A stretch of 64,000 nt of DNA from Ipomoea triloba (GCF_003576645.1 NC_044930.1:4270105-4334104); one strand, 5' to 3'; counted from the first letter of the stretch, positions 40,454 through 55,091 are shown. The notes: generated from the letters alone by a model not told the origin. Made by a program: numbers and translations.

Positions 40454-40760
40454 GGTACTGTTTAGTAACATAGTTAGCTTATAAGCCAATTTTGACTTAT
40501 TTGACCACTATTAGTTGTTTGACTTGGTTAAACAGTCAATATAAGTGTTTGATTAATAAATTTTTTTAATAACTTATTGCTCCAAGATGCTAAAATTCAA
40601 AAATATACTCAAAGTAACTTTTTTTATTAGCTTTTTGAGAAAGTCATTTGCATGTAATCAGCTATCCGCTAACAACTAATTTTTCAAACATCTTTCTACG
40701 ATCAACTAATACTATCAAACTCACTGACCCAATTGGCTAACAACTATTTACCAAACACCT
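40454..40760. mobile_element. hAT-like MITE (copy 2)
   Basis: It starts 'ggtactgtttagtaac' and ends 'caactatttaccaaacacc', with the same interior landmarks as the 21.5-kb copy (for example 'cttatttgaccactatta'). More diverged than copy 1. Confidence 0.6.
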
Positions 40761-41348
40761 CATATGTATGCTGGTGTAAGTAAATTAAATCAATGATCCC
40801 AACATAAATCAATTGGATTAAGCTAGGATTGAGTACGCAAGCAAATAAAGTAACAAAGAAGAAGATGAAGTTAGTCACTTGAGGTGATTTGGGTAAAGAG
40901 TTTCATTACAACAGTAGAGTTTCAGTCTTTTTTTTTTCTTTTTTTTTTTTTAAATTATAATACATAAAATTAATATTTATAGGCAACTTATGGAATTTAG
41001 TTGTTACAAGAGACTTGATAATTAATATACAATTAAAACACATGTAAATGAGTTGCTGGCTTTGTGAATAGTGTAACCCCAACGAGAATATCGATCTTGT
41101 AGTTATAACTTATTGTGCAGGTTCCAAAGGTAATAACTTATTTTTTGTTACGTTGGCCAGTCACTCGGGAATCTAGAGTTTTGAGTCACCATAGGCCAAG
41201 ACCAATTGAATTTATTCGTCCAACAACTGTTATGTTCACGACGGCATTTAGGATCGATTGATGGGGGACCCAAGGTAATAATCCTAACAATACAATGTAA
41301 TCTTTTGATGAGATTTTAACAACAAAAGAATTTTGGCCACAAATAAAA

Positions 41349-41922
41349 GAAAAAAAGATCAAATACGTCCCTAAACTTTACACCGAAGTACAATTAATTA
41401 AGTCATGAACTTTTAAAAAATTCAATTAAACACTTAAACTTAACATTTTAGTGTATTCAAACCCAATAGTTGGTTATCCACATGGGATAATTGGTCATTA
41501 CTCATTAGGGTTACGATAACCATTCTGACAGACGGCGAATCATTCCAAAGGTCTGCGAACGGTCGTTGGTTACAATTACAATTGAAGAAGGTCGGTCACT
41601 TTCTCCAGTGAGTGACCAGACCGTCGCCCCGCCTTCTCCAACATGGAGAAGGCGGATCACATTCTCTAGTTGGAGAAGGAGATCGTAATGACACCTGCTT
41701 GGCTTATCCAAGCGCTGGTCACCCTTCCATGTTGGCGGAAGATTTTTTTTTTTTTTTTTTAAATTCTGATAATAAGGAGTGGTCAACAATGAATAATTTA
41801 CCGGTAAATAGAACTTATTTGACTAATTTTGACAAACTCAAGTGTTTAATTGCACCTTTTTGAAGTTCAAGGGCTTAATTGTATTTTCACGTAAAGTTTA
41901 AGGGTGTATTTGACCCTTTTCC
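41349..41922. mobile_element. Long inverted-repeat element
   Basis: The left arm ('gatcaaatacgtccctaaac' and on to 'acacttaaactt') is mirrored by the right arm ('caagtgtttaattgc' to 'gtgtatttgacccttttccc'). The core (41590-41740) is GC-richer with short internal palindromes around 'cttctccaacatggagaag'. Probably a Mutator-like non-autonomous element. Confidence 0.5.
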
Positions 41923-42654
41923 CACAAATTATTGTTATTGTATGTGTGCATTATACTAAAGAGTTCGATGTCAACTTTTCTTTAGAGTAAGAGTTAAATT
42001 TTATGACAAAAACTAACATGAAATTTAAATTAGTATCATGGTGATGAAAATATCGCATGCTATATGAAAAAGAAAAAAAAAAGAGTTTGATGCATGTCAC
42101 ATAGATAAATTTGTCACAAGAGACTAATGAGATCGAGTCTCACCAACGACATTGTGGGAACAATCTCTCAAATGAGGGGCTCCTTGTACACAATAAACAA
42201 AAGTTAGTCTTTGTTGATAAGTCGAGTCACCATGATTAATTTTTTCACTATTCAATTGGTCCAGGTGTGAGGAGCCGTGGGAGATCCACATATATTTGTT
42301 ACAGAAAAAAAGAAAGAAAAAAAAGGAAAAAAACATTATCTTCTTATATTCGGTCTTCCGTGGAGTATGCTTGAGTTTCTTTCATGCATTAAATTTCGAA
42401 TAAATAAGGATTTGTTTGCATCAATTATGTTACTTGTATAATTTTAAAACTGTTCCCATACTTATAATTGATTGTTGAATACTGTAGAATTTAATTGGGG
42501 GTTGGGACGGTAGAGAAATTAATAATCAAGAGTTTTAGTTTTAATATAAGTTTGGGCCCTTCATCCCTGCTCTAAAATAACGTCAAATTTATATTTCTCC
42601 TTTTTAATGCTATTGACTCTGTTATTGCAACTGTTCATCTTACTGAAGCACAAA

Positions 42655-42790
42655 AAGTCAATATCGCATTTACTAAAGCGAGAACCCACCCCCTTCCATA
42701 TAAGAGTGCAAACGGGTGCTACTAGACCACAAGATCTAATCTTGGCGTCCTTAATATGATTTAAACCTTACACCTAACGATTGGCAAAAA
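42655..42790 (-). mobile_element. Possible tRNA-derived SINE
   Basis: The minus strand has a box A-like 'gtggtctagtagcacc' and a box B-like 'gggtgggttctcgc' about 50 nt later. No poly-A or repeat tail was defined. Weak. Confidence 0.3.
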
Positions 42791-43995
42791 AGAAAACTTT
42801 ATCAACTTATTTTGAGTTAATTGACTTTTTTTTTTTTTGCAAACAGTTGATTGACCTATTAAACTTATTTTAAGTTGTTTTTAAAAAAAAAAAAAAACTT
42901 ATTTTGAGTTGTTTTTGTTTTAATATAGTTTTAAGGGATGGAACCAAATTCATGCCTTAAACTTATTTATTATAAATTGTTGTGTATTTATATATTATAT
43001 TTTTAACATGTTATTTTACGTGTGTATGCTGATTACCTTTTGGATAGACCACACACCACATGTGGACATAGTCTCTCTATCATATATTGGCGATGTAAAG
43101 ATTCAAAAGGTGTTAAATCTCAATTAAATGTTTATGGTGATAATTAGATAAAATATTTATATTTTATATAGAAAAAATGATAGTTTTAGTCCATTAATTA
43201 TTTAATTATACCTAAATTGTAGACTCACTCCATGAATAATTATCTTATACAAATTTACCCTTTAATTATGTTTAATGTGGTAGTTTCAAACCATTATTAC
43301 TTATAGATTTTGTTATCATTAACAATTTATTTTAAATTTCTAAATTATTAAAAGACATATTAGTCGTTTCATAAAATTTTCTCGAATTCCATCAATGAAT
43401 CTTCATATAAACCACATATCCTTTTCCATATTAAAAAACACTAAACCACTAGAAATTTAATTATAATTATACAAAATTTTAATTTTATTACATATTTGTA
43501 TAATTATTAAATTGTATATTATTTTTATATATTCAAAGTTAATATTTATACGTTATAAACTAAAAACTTATTATAATTTGAAAAATTAAAATGAATACAA
43601 CTTACAACTAATAGTCCTAAAGCTATATATTATAATTTCTCCCTAGACTTCAACTCTAATGCTACAACTATCCATTAGTTGTCATTTTCATACGTTTAGC
43701 TTATATTGATTTAGTTGTAAAAAGGTTAGATTCACAGATCCAAGTGATATTGTTTTCGGTGGGACTAGAAGAGTAGAAGACAGATTTGAGTCATTTTCGC
43801 CATTTGGTGTCGGTCGGGTGGGTAATCTAGCTAATTATTGATTTAGGCAAGTTGATGACATTTTCTTGCAGCTAATTAACTAAGTTTAAGGTTGTCTGTA
43901 GAAAGTGAACCCTAACACATTTTTCACATGCATTCGTAATGAATCTGTATATGCGAATGGTGGTAAAGGTTTAAATAATTAAACTTTATAAGGCT

Positions 43996-44287
43996 GGCCC
44001 TGTTTGGTAAATACAGTCAATTTTGACCTATTTGACCATTATTAGTTATTTGATTTGGTTAAAAAATTAATATATGCGTTTTATTAATAAGTTTTTTTTT
44101 TAACTCCAAAATACTAAATTTCAAAAGGCTACTCAAAGTAACCTTTTCAATTGCCTTTTGAGAAAAGAAATTATGCCAAACATCTATAAGCTCTAATTTA
44201 CCAAACATTTTTCTACAATTAGCTAATATTATCAATTAATACTATATTCTAACCCAATCAGCTAACATCTATTTACAAAACAGTCCC
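43996..44287. mobile_element. hAT-like MITE (copy 3)
   Basis: It starts 'ggccctgtttggtaaat' and ends 'catctatttacaaaacagtcc'. It shares 'cctatttgaccattatta' and 'aacccaatcagctaaca' with copy 1. It abuts the orphan peroxidase flank at 44425. Confidence 0.65.
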
Positions 44288-44424
44288 TATCTACATTCAT
44301 AAAATCTTTCATGCCTTCCTAAACAAAGGAAACTTGAAAAATGATTTCTTTTCCGGATTTCCAAACACAACCTTAAGTAAATTGTGAAAGAATTCAAAGC
44401 AAATTGAAATAGTCATTTTTGGAG

Positions 44425-44572
44425 TGATATTACTACACTGATTGCCTGATTATTAATACGCGTAAGTCGTCTCTGCATGGGATTCCGACGTTTGACATTT
44501 TCTTATTTTCATCTAAGAAGATTTCCCTTTCACCTTCAATATGATGTCTCAATTAATTATATAAAACTCAAA
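44425..44572. repeat. Orphan peroxidase 5' flank (no gene attached)
   Basis: 'attactacactgattgcctg', 'attattaatacgcgtaagtc', 'tcatctaagaagatttccct' and 'gatgtctcaattaa' align, in order, with the proximal upstream flanks of peroxidases B (50730-50890), C (55335-55480) and D (60975-61150). In those units the gene lies about 250-350 bp to the left. Here that position holds an hAT MITE and unrelated DNA. The matching distal flank is at about 47870-48120. Confidence 0.7.
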
Positions 44573-44576
44573 TATA

Positions 44577-44735
44577 AGCCTGGCTCTGTGTGCGTTCCGT
44601 GCACGTATTAGAATAATGAATATTTTGGGGTGTGTTAGAATAATGAATATGTAAAAAAAAAAATAAATTTTGCTTAGTGCATGTTCTGTGCCTGTATTAG
44701 GATAATGAATATTCTGGGATAAAGATAATAATTTT
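44577..44735. repeat. Degenerate short repeats 'gttccgtgcacgt..ttagaataatgaat'
   Basis: Two to three copies of a roughly 60-bp unit with 'gttccgtgcacgtattagaa' and 'aataatgaatat'. Related copies follow at 45310-45490, so the repeats flank the PLATZ remnant on both sides. Confidence 0.6.
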
Positions 44736-44778
44736 TCTTTGTTAATTTGGTTTGTAGTTAGGCAATTCACATCTTGTT

Positions 44779-45088
44779 CCTGGGTGGCTGGCGGCTCTGC
44801 TTACGGATAAGTTCTTCAGCGCCTGCATTATAGATTATGAATTTATGCTGTATTGTGTTGTGATAGGTAAGAAGGTATATCTACCATGATGTTTTGAGGT
44901 TGAAGGATGCTGAGAAATTGCTGGACTGTGTTTCTGTTCAAGTATGAATCCATTCATTTCTTGATTTCAACAACGTTTGAGACAAGGAATTTTTGTTGTG
45001 TTTAGGCTTCCTTTTTCGTGTGATTTTGCAGTCTTATATTAGTAGTAATATAATAAGTAATAACAGTGAGAAAGTTTTGTTCATAATA
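44779..45088 (+). pseudogene. PLATZ transcription factor fragment (three degraded exon pieces)
   Basis: 44779-44829 reads PGWLAALLTDKFFSACI, the start of a PLATZ zinc-binding domain. 44867-44941 reads VRRYIYHDVLRLKDAEKLL then DCVSVQ, the centre of the domain; it is preceded by AG and followed by a GT donor. 45032-45088 reads SYI..SNNSEKVLF after a 'tttttcgtgtgattttgcag' acceptor, matching the next exon with a few inserted codons. The Cys-rich middle (CxxH...CLDCC) and everything downstream are missing, and the first two pieces are out of frame. Introns are kept, so this is a DNA-level copy and not a processed retrocopy. PLATZ proteins are plant-specific AT-rich-DNA-binding regulators. Confidence 0.8.
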
Positions 45089-45299
45089 ATAATGCTCTTC
45101 TTTGACCTCCTCCCATGGAAATGAATCCCATAGCTACAAAGCTTTTGATTATTTGACAGCGATATTGAATCATAGTCTTGTTACCTTAATTAGAGATGGA
45201 GCAAGTTGAGCACGGTTCATCACTTCATTGTATTCTTTCGCTTAGTTTAAAATAGGCCGACCATCTAACACTACAGGAAAATATAATTAACCTTGATGT

Positions 45300-45495
45300 T
45301 AAAAAAAATTTCCTTGCTCCGTGTGTGTTCTGTGCACGTGTTAGAATAATGAATATGTTAAAAAAAATTCCTTGCTTCGTGCGCTTTCCGTGCAAGTTCC
45401 GTGCGCGTGTTAAAATAATAAATATTTGGTGTAAGATAATGTATTTTATGAATTTGAATAATATACTTTTTATGTGTTAGAATAATGAAATTTTT
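45300..45495. repeat. Degenerate short repeats, second block
   Basis: Copies of 'ttgctccgtgtgtgttctgt', 'gttccgtgcgcgtgtta' and 'aataatgaatat' type, related to the block at 44577-44735. Confidence 0.6.
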
Positions 45496-47164
45496 AGGGT
45501 TAGATAATGTATTTTATGACATTTCAACGATTTTGTTGACGCAGGACAAAAATTTGTCATGCCACAATAATACTAGGACCAAAAATAGATGTTTTGAAAA
45601 AGAAGGACTAAAAGTGAATTACCACCTATAAATCTAGGACAAAAAATGAAATTAACTCAAATAAAATTACTAAAGTTGAGAATAAAACCACGCCAAGTTA
45701 TTAGTTAAGAAATCACTAAATAAATAAATCAAGAAACGTCATCATAGTCGAAGTTAAATAAGAAATTAATCTTAAAATTTCTTATTGATGATTTATTTTC
45801 ATATAACACACATTTATATGAATAAATAATTAGCATTATTAAGATGCACATTATTTATCTTAAACGCCTATCTCAATATATATCTCACAATATCTAAAAA
45901 CATAATAAGTATGAATCCAAGTTATGTCCTCAGTTTATGTCCGTGTTTTTACTGCTGATCTGTTTGTACATTTTGTTTTTAATGTTGTACATAATTTTTT
46001 GGTAGACAAAAATACCCAGGAATATTCCGTTACTGTTAAGTATAATCTGTTAAGTATAATTTGTTTCCATCTTTTCTTAATATGTCATTAAGTGCTATGT
46101 AATCACGTTTCCTAATATGTTTCCATTAAATACTATGTTAATTGCTTCTCCTCTACTATATTTAAAATGTTTCTATATGTATGGTGGGTGAGATATATTG
46201 CAATAACTCTTTGATGCTAATGTATTGATCATATGAGAAAATGAAATTTCTTATTTTAATTTTAAAATTTTTAATGTTTACAATAATTTGCACCAATATT
46301 TCATATATATAATTTTAGGTATGATCATATAAGAACTAAAGGGGTTGGTTTAGGAATTAAAAAAAAAATAACTTTCAAGAATTTTTAAGTGTTTAATTTG
46401 ATGAAATATAATGTAAATTTGTTATTATTCCAAAAAAATAGTCATTCCATATAGTATAGAAAGAAAAAAGAAAAAAAGGCTAGAAATATGTATACCAAAT
46501 GTATGAAACGACTTAGAGGTCAAAATTACAAATTTACAATTCATTGATATCACATGTTCCTCAACCTTACATTTAGACCTTGATTTTACTATATTAGATG
46601 CAAATTTCTTTATGGATACAATTGTTCATATGGAACATGAGTGCTATATTTCTTACTTTCAAAATTTAGTCTAATTTTACAATTGATAATAAAAGTGCAA
46701 GGACCTACAAGGTATTAAAACTTATTCGAAGACATAATTTGATAGGGATGTCACAGGTTCGAATCCCAATGGAGGCATCGACTCTTTGTGCTTCAATATG
46801 TTGGGAAAGTATGTATGGACATATACTACATTGTAAAAGAGTTAGTAGTACTTAAAAAAAGTCATTTCCAATTGCATTTATGTGAGACTGGAAACAATAG
46901 AAGCTACATGTTAACTAAATAACAAAGGAGAAAATAGTTGCAATACAACGATGGGTATCCTTACTTAAAATCATAGTCGTATATATTCATCACAATGAAA
47001 TTATATTCCTTGTGTTAATTTCAAATACACCCAAAAAATAAACCTTACATAGATTATTTATGAAACTTCTTGCAACTCAAAAAAAAAAAAACAATTTTAC
47101 AAATGTGCTTTATCTATTTCAAAATGATTTGCTAATTAAGTTTAGATATTGGGCACACGTTTAG
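45496..47164. other. AT-rich segment, no gene seen
   Basis: No gene-like frame. A possible tRNA-derived SINE piece lies at about 46735-46870 (box B-like 'ggttcgaatccc'). The segment may be the interior of the putative Helitron ending at 47189. Confidence 0.4.
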
Positions 47165-47190
47165 GCGCAAAGCGCGTAGAAAGAACTAGT
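47165..47190 (+). mobile_element. Possible Helitron 3' terminus
   Basis: A short hairpin 'gcgcaaagcgc' (47165-47175) is followed 10 nt later by CTAG-T (47186-47190). This is the layout of plant Helitron 3' ends: hairpin, about 10 nt, CTRR, then host T. The stem is short and no 5' TC end was located, so support is limited. Confidence 0.35.
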
Positions 47191-47561
47191 CACTATAAGA
47201 TAAGAGTGAATTGAAAATAATCTATTGCCATCTTTGGTCCATATTCTTTTTATTAATAATTGAACTGCCTTAACTAATGAGTTATTGAGTACAACTAGAC
47301 CTGGCCTTCCTCCAATTACATCATGCAGAAAAAAAAATTATTGAACTAGATCAAACACTTTTACTTATTATTTTACGGAGTATTTGTCATTAGTTGTTAA
47401 AATTTAATAATTTAACACACGTTTCAAATAATAAATTACTAATCCAATTATTTCTAAATGAATTAAAATCCACTAGTATTGTGTCAATAGCCATACACAA
47501 AAACAATTTGCAACCCAGCACTCATAATAATTAAACATATGCGTTACAGCCAATTCAAAGA

Positions 47562-47634
47562 GCACCAGTGGTCTAGTGGTAGAATAGTACCCTGCCACGG
47601 TACAGACCCGGGTTCGATTCCCGGCTGTGGTGCA
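47562..47634 (+). tRNA. tRNA-Gly (anticodon GCC), possibly defective
   Basis: It starts GCACCAG, with box A 'tggtctagtggtaga', anticodon loop CTGCCAC (GCC), and box B 'gggttcgattcccgg'. A T-run follows the gene ('gtttgttttt', 47636-47645), as for Pol III termination. Compared with the canonical plant tRNA-Gly(GCC) end ...CCCGGCTGGTGCA, this copy reads ...CCCGGCTGTGGTGCA. The extra TG lengthens the acceptor arm and breaks the last base pair. It may be a pseudogene or a weakly functional copy. Confidence 0.8.
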
Positions 47635-47869
47635 AGTTTGTTTTTACGATTTGATTTTAGCTTCCAAGTCGGCAAGTAATCATATATAAGTGATACGTAA
47701 TATAACTTAACCAAATGACTTCTCAATGTATCACTATTTTAACAAAAGTTATTCAAACTAATCATTTGGTTTTGCTCGAAAATTGTTTAAATTGTCTAAT
47801 TAAGTATCCAAGTGTGCTAAGCATGTAAAATAAATTTCACTTTTCAAATTTTAATTTCATACTCAATTC
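47635..47869. other. AT-rich spacer
   Basis: No gene and no recognisable element between the tRNA and the distal orphan flank. Confidence 0.4.
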
Positions 47870-48120
47870 AACCACCTTACTTTTCGAAGTTTCGCTCCTT
47901 GACACGATTGACTTGGCCATTAACTCCCATGTTGCTAGGTATACTAGTCAAGATCATGAATATTCATGTGTTATTTATAGGCTTAGTCAAATAAAATACA
48001 AGATTCCTCATCTAACTAATATTTGGATGCATATTTCCTTTGAAGTAATTGTTGACAAATTAAAGTATATACATATCATATTCATAATAAATATAGGAGT
48101 AACATTCAATTCAAGGTATG
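47870..48120. repeat. Distal part of an orphan peroxidase 5' flank
   Basis: 'ttgacacgattgac', 'aactcccatgttg' and 'tcatctaactaatatttgga', then 'gaagtaattgttgac', match the distal flanks at 51340-51560, 57110-57340, 61610-61860 and 62745-63000. With 44425-44572 it marks a peroxidase unit whose gene is gone and whose flank was split by about 3 kb of other DNA. Confidence 0.65.
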
Positions 48121-48131
48121 TAGTGGCTGCC

Positions 48132-48478
48132 TAAGAGCATTCTTATCCGTGGGGATATTTCACGGTTATTGAAAGTTTTTGTAAATGTAATTAGGAAAGA
48201 GAAAATGGGGAGGGATGACAACTGCAAAAAAAAAAAAAAAACAAAATTGAATTAAAAAAATAAAATAAAATTAATGTTAATGTCAGGCTTGCCTGAGCGG
48301 GCGCGTTGCAGCCAAGCATGGCTCTTCACTTGTAATATTAATTGCAGTGGGTCCCAGTGTCACTATTATTTCTTCATTTGCAGGAAGACTTCTTCATTTT
48401 CTCTCCCTCACCTCTCTCCTCCAAGTGGCATTGATTTCTGACATTAACTCCCCAATATGCATCAATGTGGATGCTCTA
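48132..48478. mobile_element. MITE with ~20-bp TIRs (copy 2, opposite orientation to 41-400)
   Basis: The left end 'taagagcattcttatccgtg' is mirrored at the right by 'catcaatgtggatgctcta'. The interior has poly-A and a GC-rich block like copy 1. It sits about 550 bp downstream of peroxidase B. Confidence 0.6.
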
Positions 48479-49022
48479 AAAAGCCCACTACTACAAATTA
48501 AAGAAAAGTCTTGGACATCCAATCATCATCATCATCATCATCATCATTTAGCATTCGATAATTTTTTCATATTTAGCTCTCAATAAATAATTTTATTACA
48601 ATTTTACCTTAATTTTCATGATTTTTATCAGATTTAGTCTTCAATCCTATAATTCGTTGATATACTATTATAACTTCAATTCATAATCAAATATGTAAAT
48701 TCTATATGGTATGCCATTTACCGGTTTATAAAATCATTTAAAATAGCTTTAAGTGGACTTGAATTTATGTATATGCAAACATGCAATAATATATTGGAAT
48801 ATATGTTGCACAAAAAAAAATTACTGTGTATTAGGATATAATTAAGCAAAACAAATGTTCATACAATTCACACTTCCAATGGAAAAATGAAAATAAAAAT
48901 GTAAACAATCCAAAATTTGGCTTCACTCCCTGCCACCCCCATCCCTCAATTATCCCTACTTTATTTGGTAACACTAATGGTTGAAACAAAAAATATTCTT
49001 AAACACGCTTTTGGAATGGAGC
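48479..49022. other. 3' flank of peroxidase B
   Basis: An (ATC)n run lies at 48522-48547. From about 48790 the sequence is nearly identical to the 3' flank of peroxidase D (59210-59444) and similar to that of C (53510-53776). No gene. Confidence 0.6.
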
Positions 49023-50504
<1,482 letters not shown>

Positions 50505-50573
50505 TCAAGTTTCAACTATGAAATTAGAAAGAAATGGTAGCTTGGCTTGTGGTTGAGTGCTTCCTATGATGGT

Positions 50574-50583
50574 GTATTTATAG
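50574..50583 (-). promoter_or_regulatory. TATA box of peroxidase B
   Basis: CTATAAATAC on the minus strand, about 120 bp upstream of the ATG, in the same context as in C and D. Confidence 0.75.
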
Positions 50584-51864
50584 TAGAAATCGAAGTTGAC
50601 TATGATGTATGTTTGTCATATGAATGCGTAAACATGCATATATTGACTATGTGATCGAATTGTTTAAGAAAACAAGTACTGCGTCGTATTGTTGAATTAG
50701 TCAATGATTAGAAAGTTAATTGGGATAAAATTACTACACTGATTGTCTGATTATTGAAGCGCATGGCATAAGCCGTCTTTGCATGGACATCATGTGATAT
50801 TGTGATTTCGACATTATTTGACTTCTTCTTATATGTCGTCTAAGAAAAGTTCCTTTTGACCTTCAGTATATATCATGCCTCAGTTACAGGAAGCTTAGGT
50901 ATCAAATCTGCGAAAATGACATCTATTGGGTAAATGCAATAACAATCTTAATTTAGGCTTTAATTTATTACCCACAAATTTTTATTTAACAACAACCTAA
51001 TTCTCAAAGTAACATATAAACCGCAGCAATACCACCTAATAATGATATTCCTTTATCCCACTACCAAAACGAAAAAGAAGACTTGTAAGCTATGGCTAAA
51101 GAAGATAACCACACCCTCCATCTAACATCATCATACATGTCGCCAAAATTGCATCAATCCCCAACTCTCCCGTGGTGTGAAATGTCATTAGCATCGTCCA
51201 ATTAGCTTGGGCTAATAATGTCTCAAAATACTTCAACCAATTTAGATTGTATATATATTTTGTTAAAACTAAAAATGGAAAGATGCATATTTAATACTCC
51301 ATATTTTATATATTTTATCTTTAAAAAATTAAAATCAATCACTGCTTACTTTAGAGTTAAGCTCTTTGACATGATTAATTTATTTTAATCACAACTTATA
51401 GTCAAATAAAATAAGGAATTTCTCATCTAAATAATTAATATTGGACCGATATTTCCTAGAAGTAGTTGTTGACAAAGTATAAATATTCATTTGACATATC
51501 TAATTCATAATAAATATATGACTACTTCAAAAGCCTTCTACTACAATTCTACAAATAAAATTAATTAAAGAGAAGTCTTGAGATGCCAGTTAACACTGCT
51601 CTCCTTATTATTGGCATCTATATCAGTGGATAAATCTAAATTTATATTAAATATTTAAAGTTAAAAAGTAAATATTTTTTTGACTTCATGCACATGCATC
51701 CATTAAAAATAAAGATTATGGTTTCGAAGACTCATCTATTTTTAAAATACTACTCCTTATCATTTAAAAATATGGCTAAATAATCATATTTACAATTCAT
51801 CAATATTTTTATTTTTTGCTTCCTTTCAATTACAATACATTCTCAAAAATCAAAATATAATATA

Positions 51865-51881
51865 ATTTAATAATAATAATG

Positions 51882-51935
<54 letters not shown>
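51865..51935. repeat. (AAT)n microsatellite
   Basis: About 70 bp of AAT units with one GAT interruption near the left end. Confidence 0.9.
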
Positions 51936-53204
51936 TACTCAAACTAACATTTAACTTTATTCAAAAAAGAAATTGGGTCCTATGAGGTTGATTGTGTCAA
52001 ATTTGCATTCCTTGCAAATTTACAACCTTTGCACTACACTTAGATAAAATTTAAAAAAAAAAAAGTAAAAATGGATATGTTGGCTTGCAATTTACACTCA
52101 TCGGTGGTGTGCGGATAATCTTAGTTTAATCTTTAAATTTGGTTGAGATGCATACTTCAACCAAGAAAATTTTTTATTTTCTCACCTTAATTTATGTCAT
52201 AATGTTTATCTCTTGAGGTAACAATAATTCTTTTCATGGAATGCTTATAAATTAAATGATCTCACTACGAGTTAAAAATGTATTTATTAATCAAATACAA
52301 AATAAAAAAATCAAGTAAAATTATAAAGAAAAGTTAAATTTGGAATAAATTAAACTCACCAATTAAATAATATTGTGATTTCTGAATATCGCAATAAAGT
52401 CATAATTCCGATAAGCACCAGCACCTGACACTGGCCTTCCCATCTAATGTGTCACTGAGTCACCCAATTTGAGTTAGATTTGCACCTCTACGCATTTATG
52501 CTATACAATTCAACCTCTTAAAAAAAAAAAAACGGATTTGTATATATTAATGGAAACCACATCCCTTTTCTAATGTGGGACAATTGCTAATTACAAGTTT
52601 TCCAACTGAAATAGGTACACTTTGAATATCAATTTTTCATTTACCCATTATCCATTTTGTGCGTATAATGTATCAAATTAAACTTCTCACTAAGAAGAAC
52701 CCAAATCTACATTGACCCGACCCGACCCAACCGGATATAGACTACTCCACCAAAATTATATCACAAAATGACCACTTTAAATGATAGTTTTAACTAATTT
52801 TTCCAATGTTTACGAGTGCGATTCTTGTAGCTTACCTCCTTTTACACAAGACTACAAAAAAAATATAATTTAAATTATTTATGAAATAAAATTCAGGATG
52901 AATGTCTTAAAGTAATGTTTTTTTCTTGCATATTTTGGTACTTTTTGCTTGTTACTCATTATATTGTGGAGTCATTTTGGCCACTTACGGAATTATTACA
53001 GTGATTTGACAAAAAAAATGATGTTTTGAAGCATTTGATGAAGTATTTGATCAAGTTGTTAGAGCCACCTTAACACGAGAGCACAATTGGATGATCAAAG
53101 TAATGAATTTTGGAATTTTGTAGGTTTTGGGATGGACCATGGCCTGACTTGCGAACGAGGAGAGTACCCAAGCAATTACCGAAGACTTGAATTGGAGGCC
53201 TCCC

Positions 53205-53284
53205 CTGCTAGTCACGGGCGTGGCCACACCCGTGGCTAGCAGATAGTGTGTATTCTGGGCACACCCTTGCCTTCGCCTGTGCCC
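53205..53284. repeat. Two GC-rich palindromes
   Basis: 53205-53242 is an imperfect inverted repeat ('ctgctagtcacgggcgtgg' against its complement, two mismatches). 53257-53284 has 'gggcaca...tgtgccc'. They stand out in AT-rich DNA between units B and C and are missing from the aligned position in unit D. Confidence 0.8.
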
Positions 53285-53776
53285 ACAATGCAGTAGCATT
53301 TTGTTTAATTTATTAATTAGTATTTTAAGGTAAAGTAAAAAGTTTAAATAATTATGTGATTTGTGAATATTGTGATAAAGTCTATCATAATTCACAACGA
53401 CCTTATATATTAATTCTTATAGAATCATACTATAAAGATCAACCCTTTGTGATCGAATTTGTAAGGTTAGATTTAAATTTGTCTGATTACTTTTTGTATT
53501 GTGTCAGGCCTATGTATATGCAAACAAGAAATAATACATTGGAATATATGTTACACAAAAAAAATATAAATAAAAAACTTTACTGTGTATTAGGTCATAA
53601 GCAAAACAAATGTCCATACAATTCACACTTCCAATGGAAAAATGAAAATAAAAATGTAAATAATCCAAAATTTGGCTTCACTCCCTGCCACCACCATCCA
53701 CAATTATCCCTACTTTATTTGGTAAGACTAATGGTTGAAACAAAAAATATTCTTTCACACCTTTTTTTAATGGAGC

Positions 53777-55091
<1,315 letters not shown>

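Larger units (their letters stand above)
39991..43995. other. Intergenic spacer with several non-autonomous elements
   Basis: It holds an hAT-like MITE (40454-40760), a long-TIR element (41349-41922) and a possible minus-strand SINE (about 42655-42790). Otherwise it is AT-rich DNA with T-runs. No peroxidase remnant or other gene was recognised here. Confidence 0.5.
50584..53300. repeat. Peroxidase-array 5' flank, unit B
   Basis: The proximal block (50725-50900) and distal block (51340-51650) are shared with C, D and the orphan units. 52070-52800 ('tggcttgcaatttacactca', 'gtgtgcggataa') recurs at 63180-63740. A microsatellite (AAT)n lies at about 51865-51935. No gene is seen apart from array-derived non-coding DNA. 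Confidence 0.7.
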
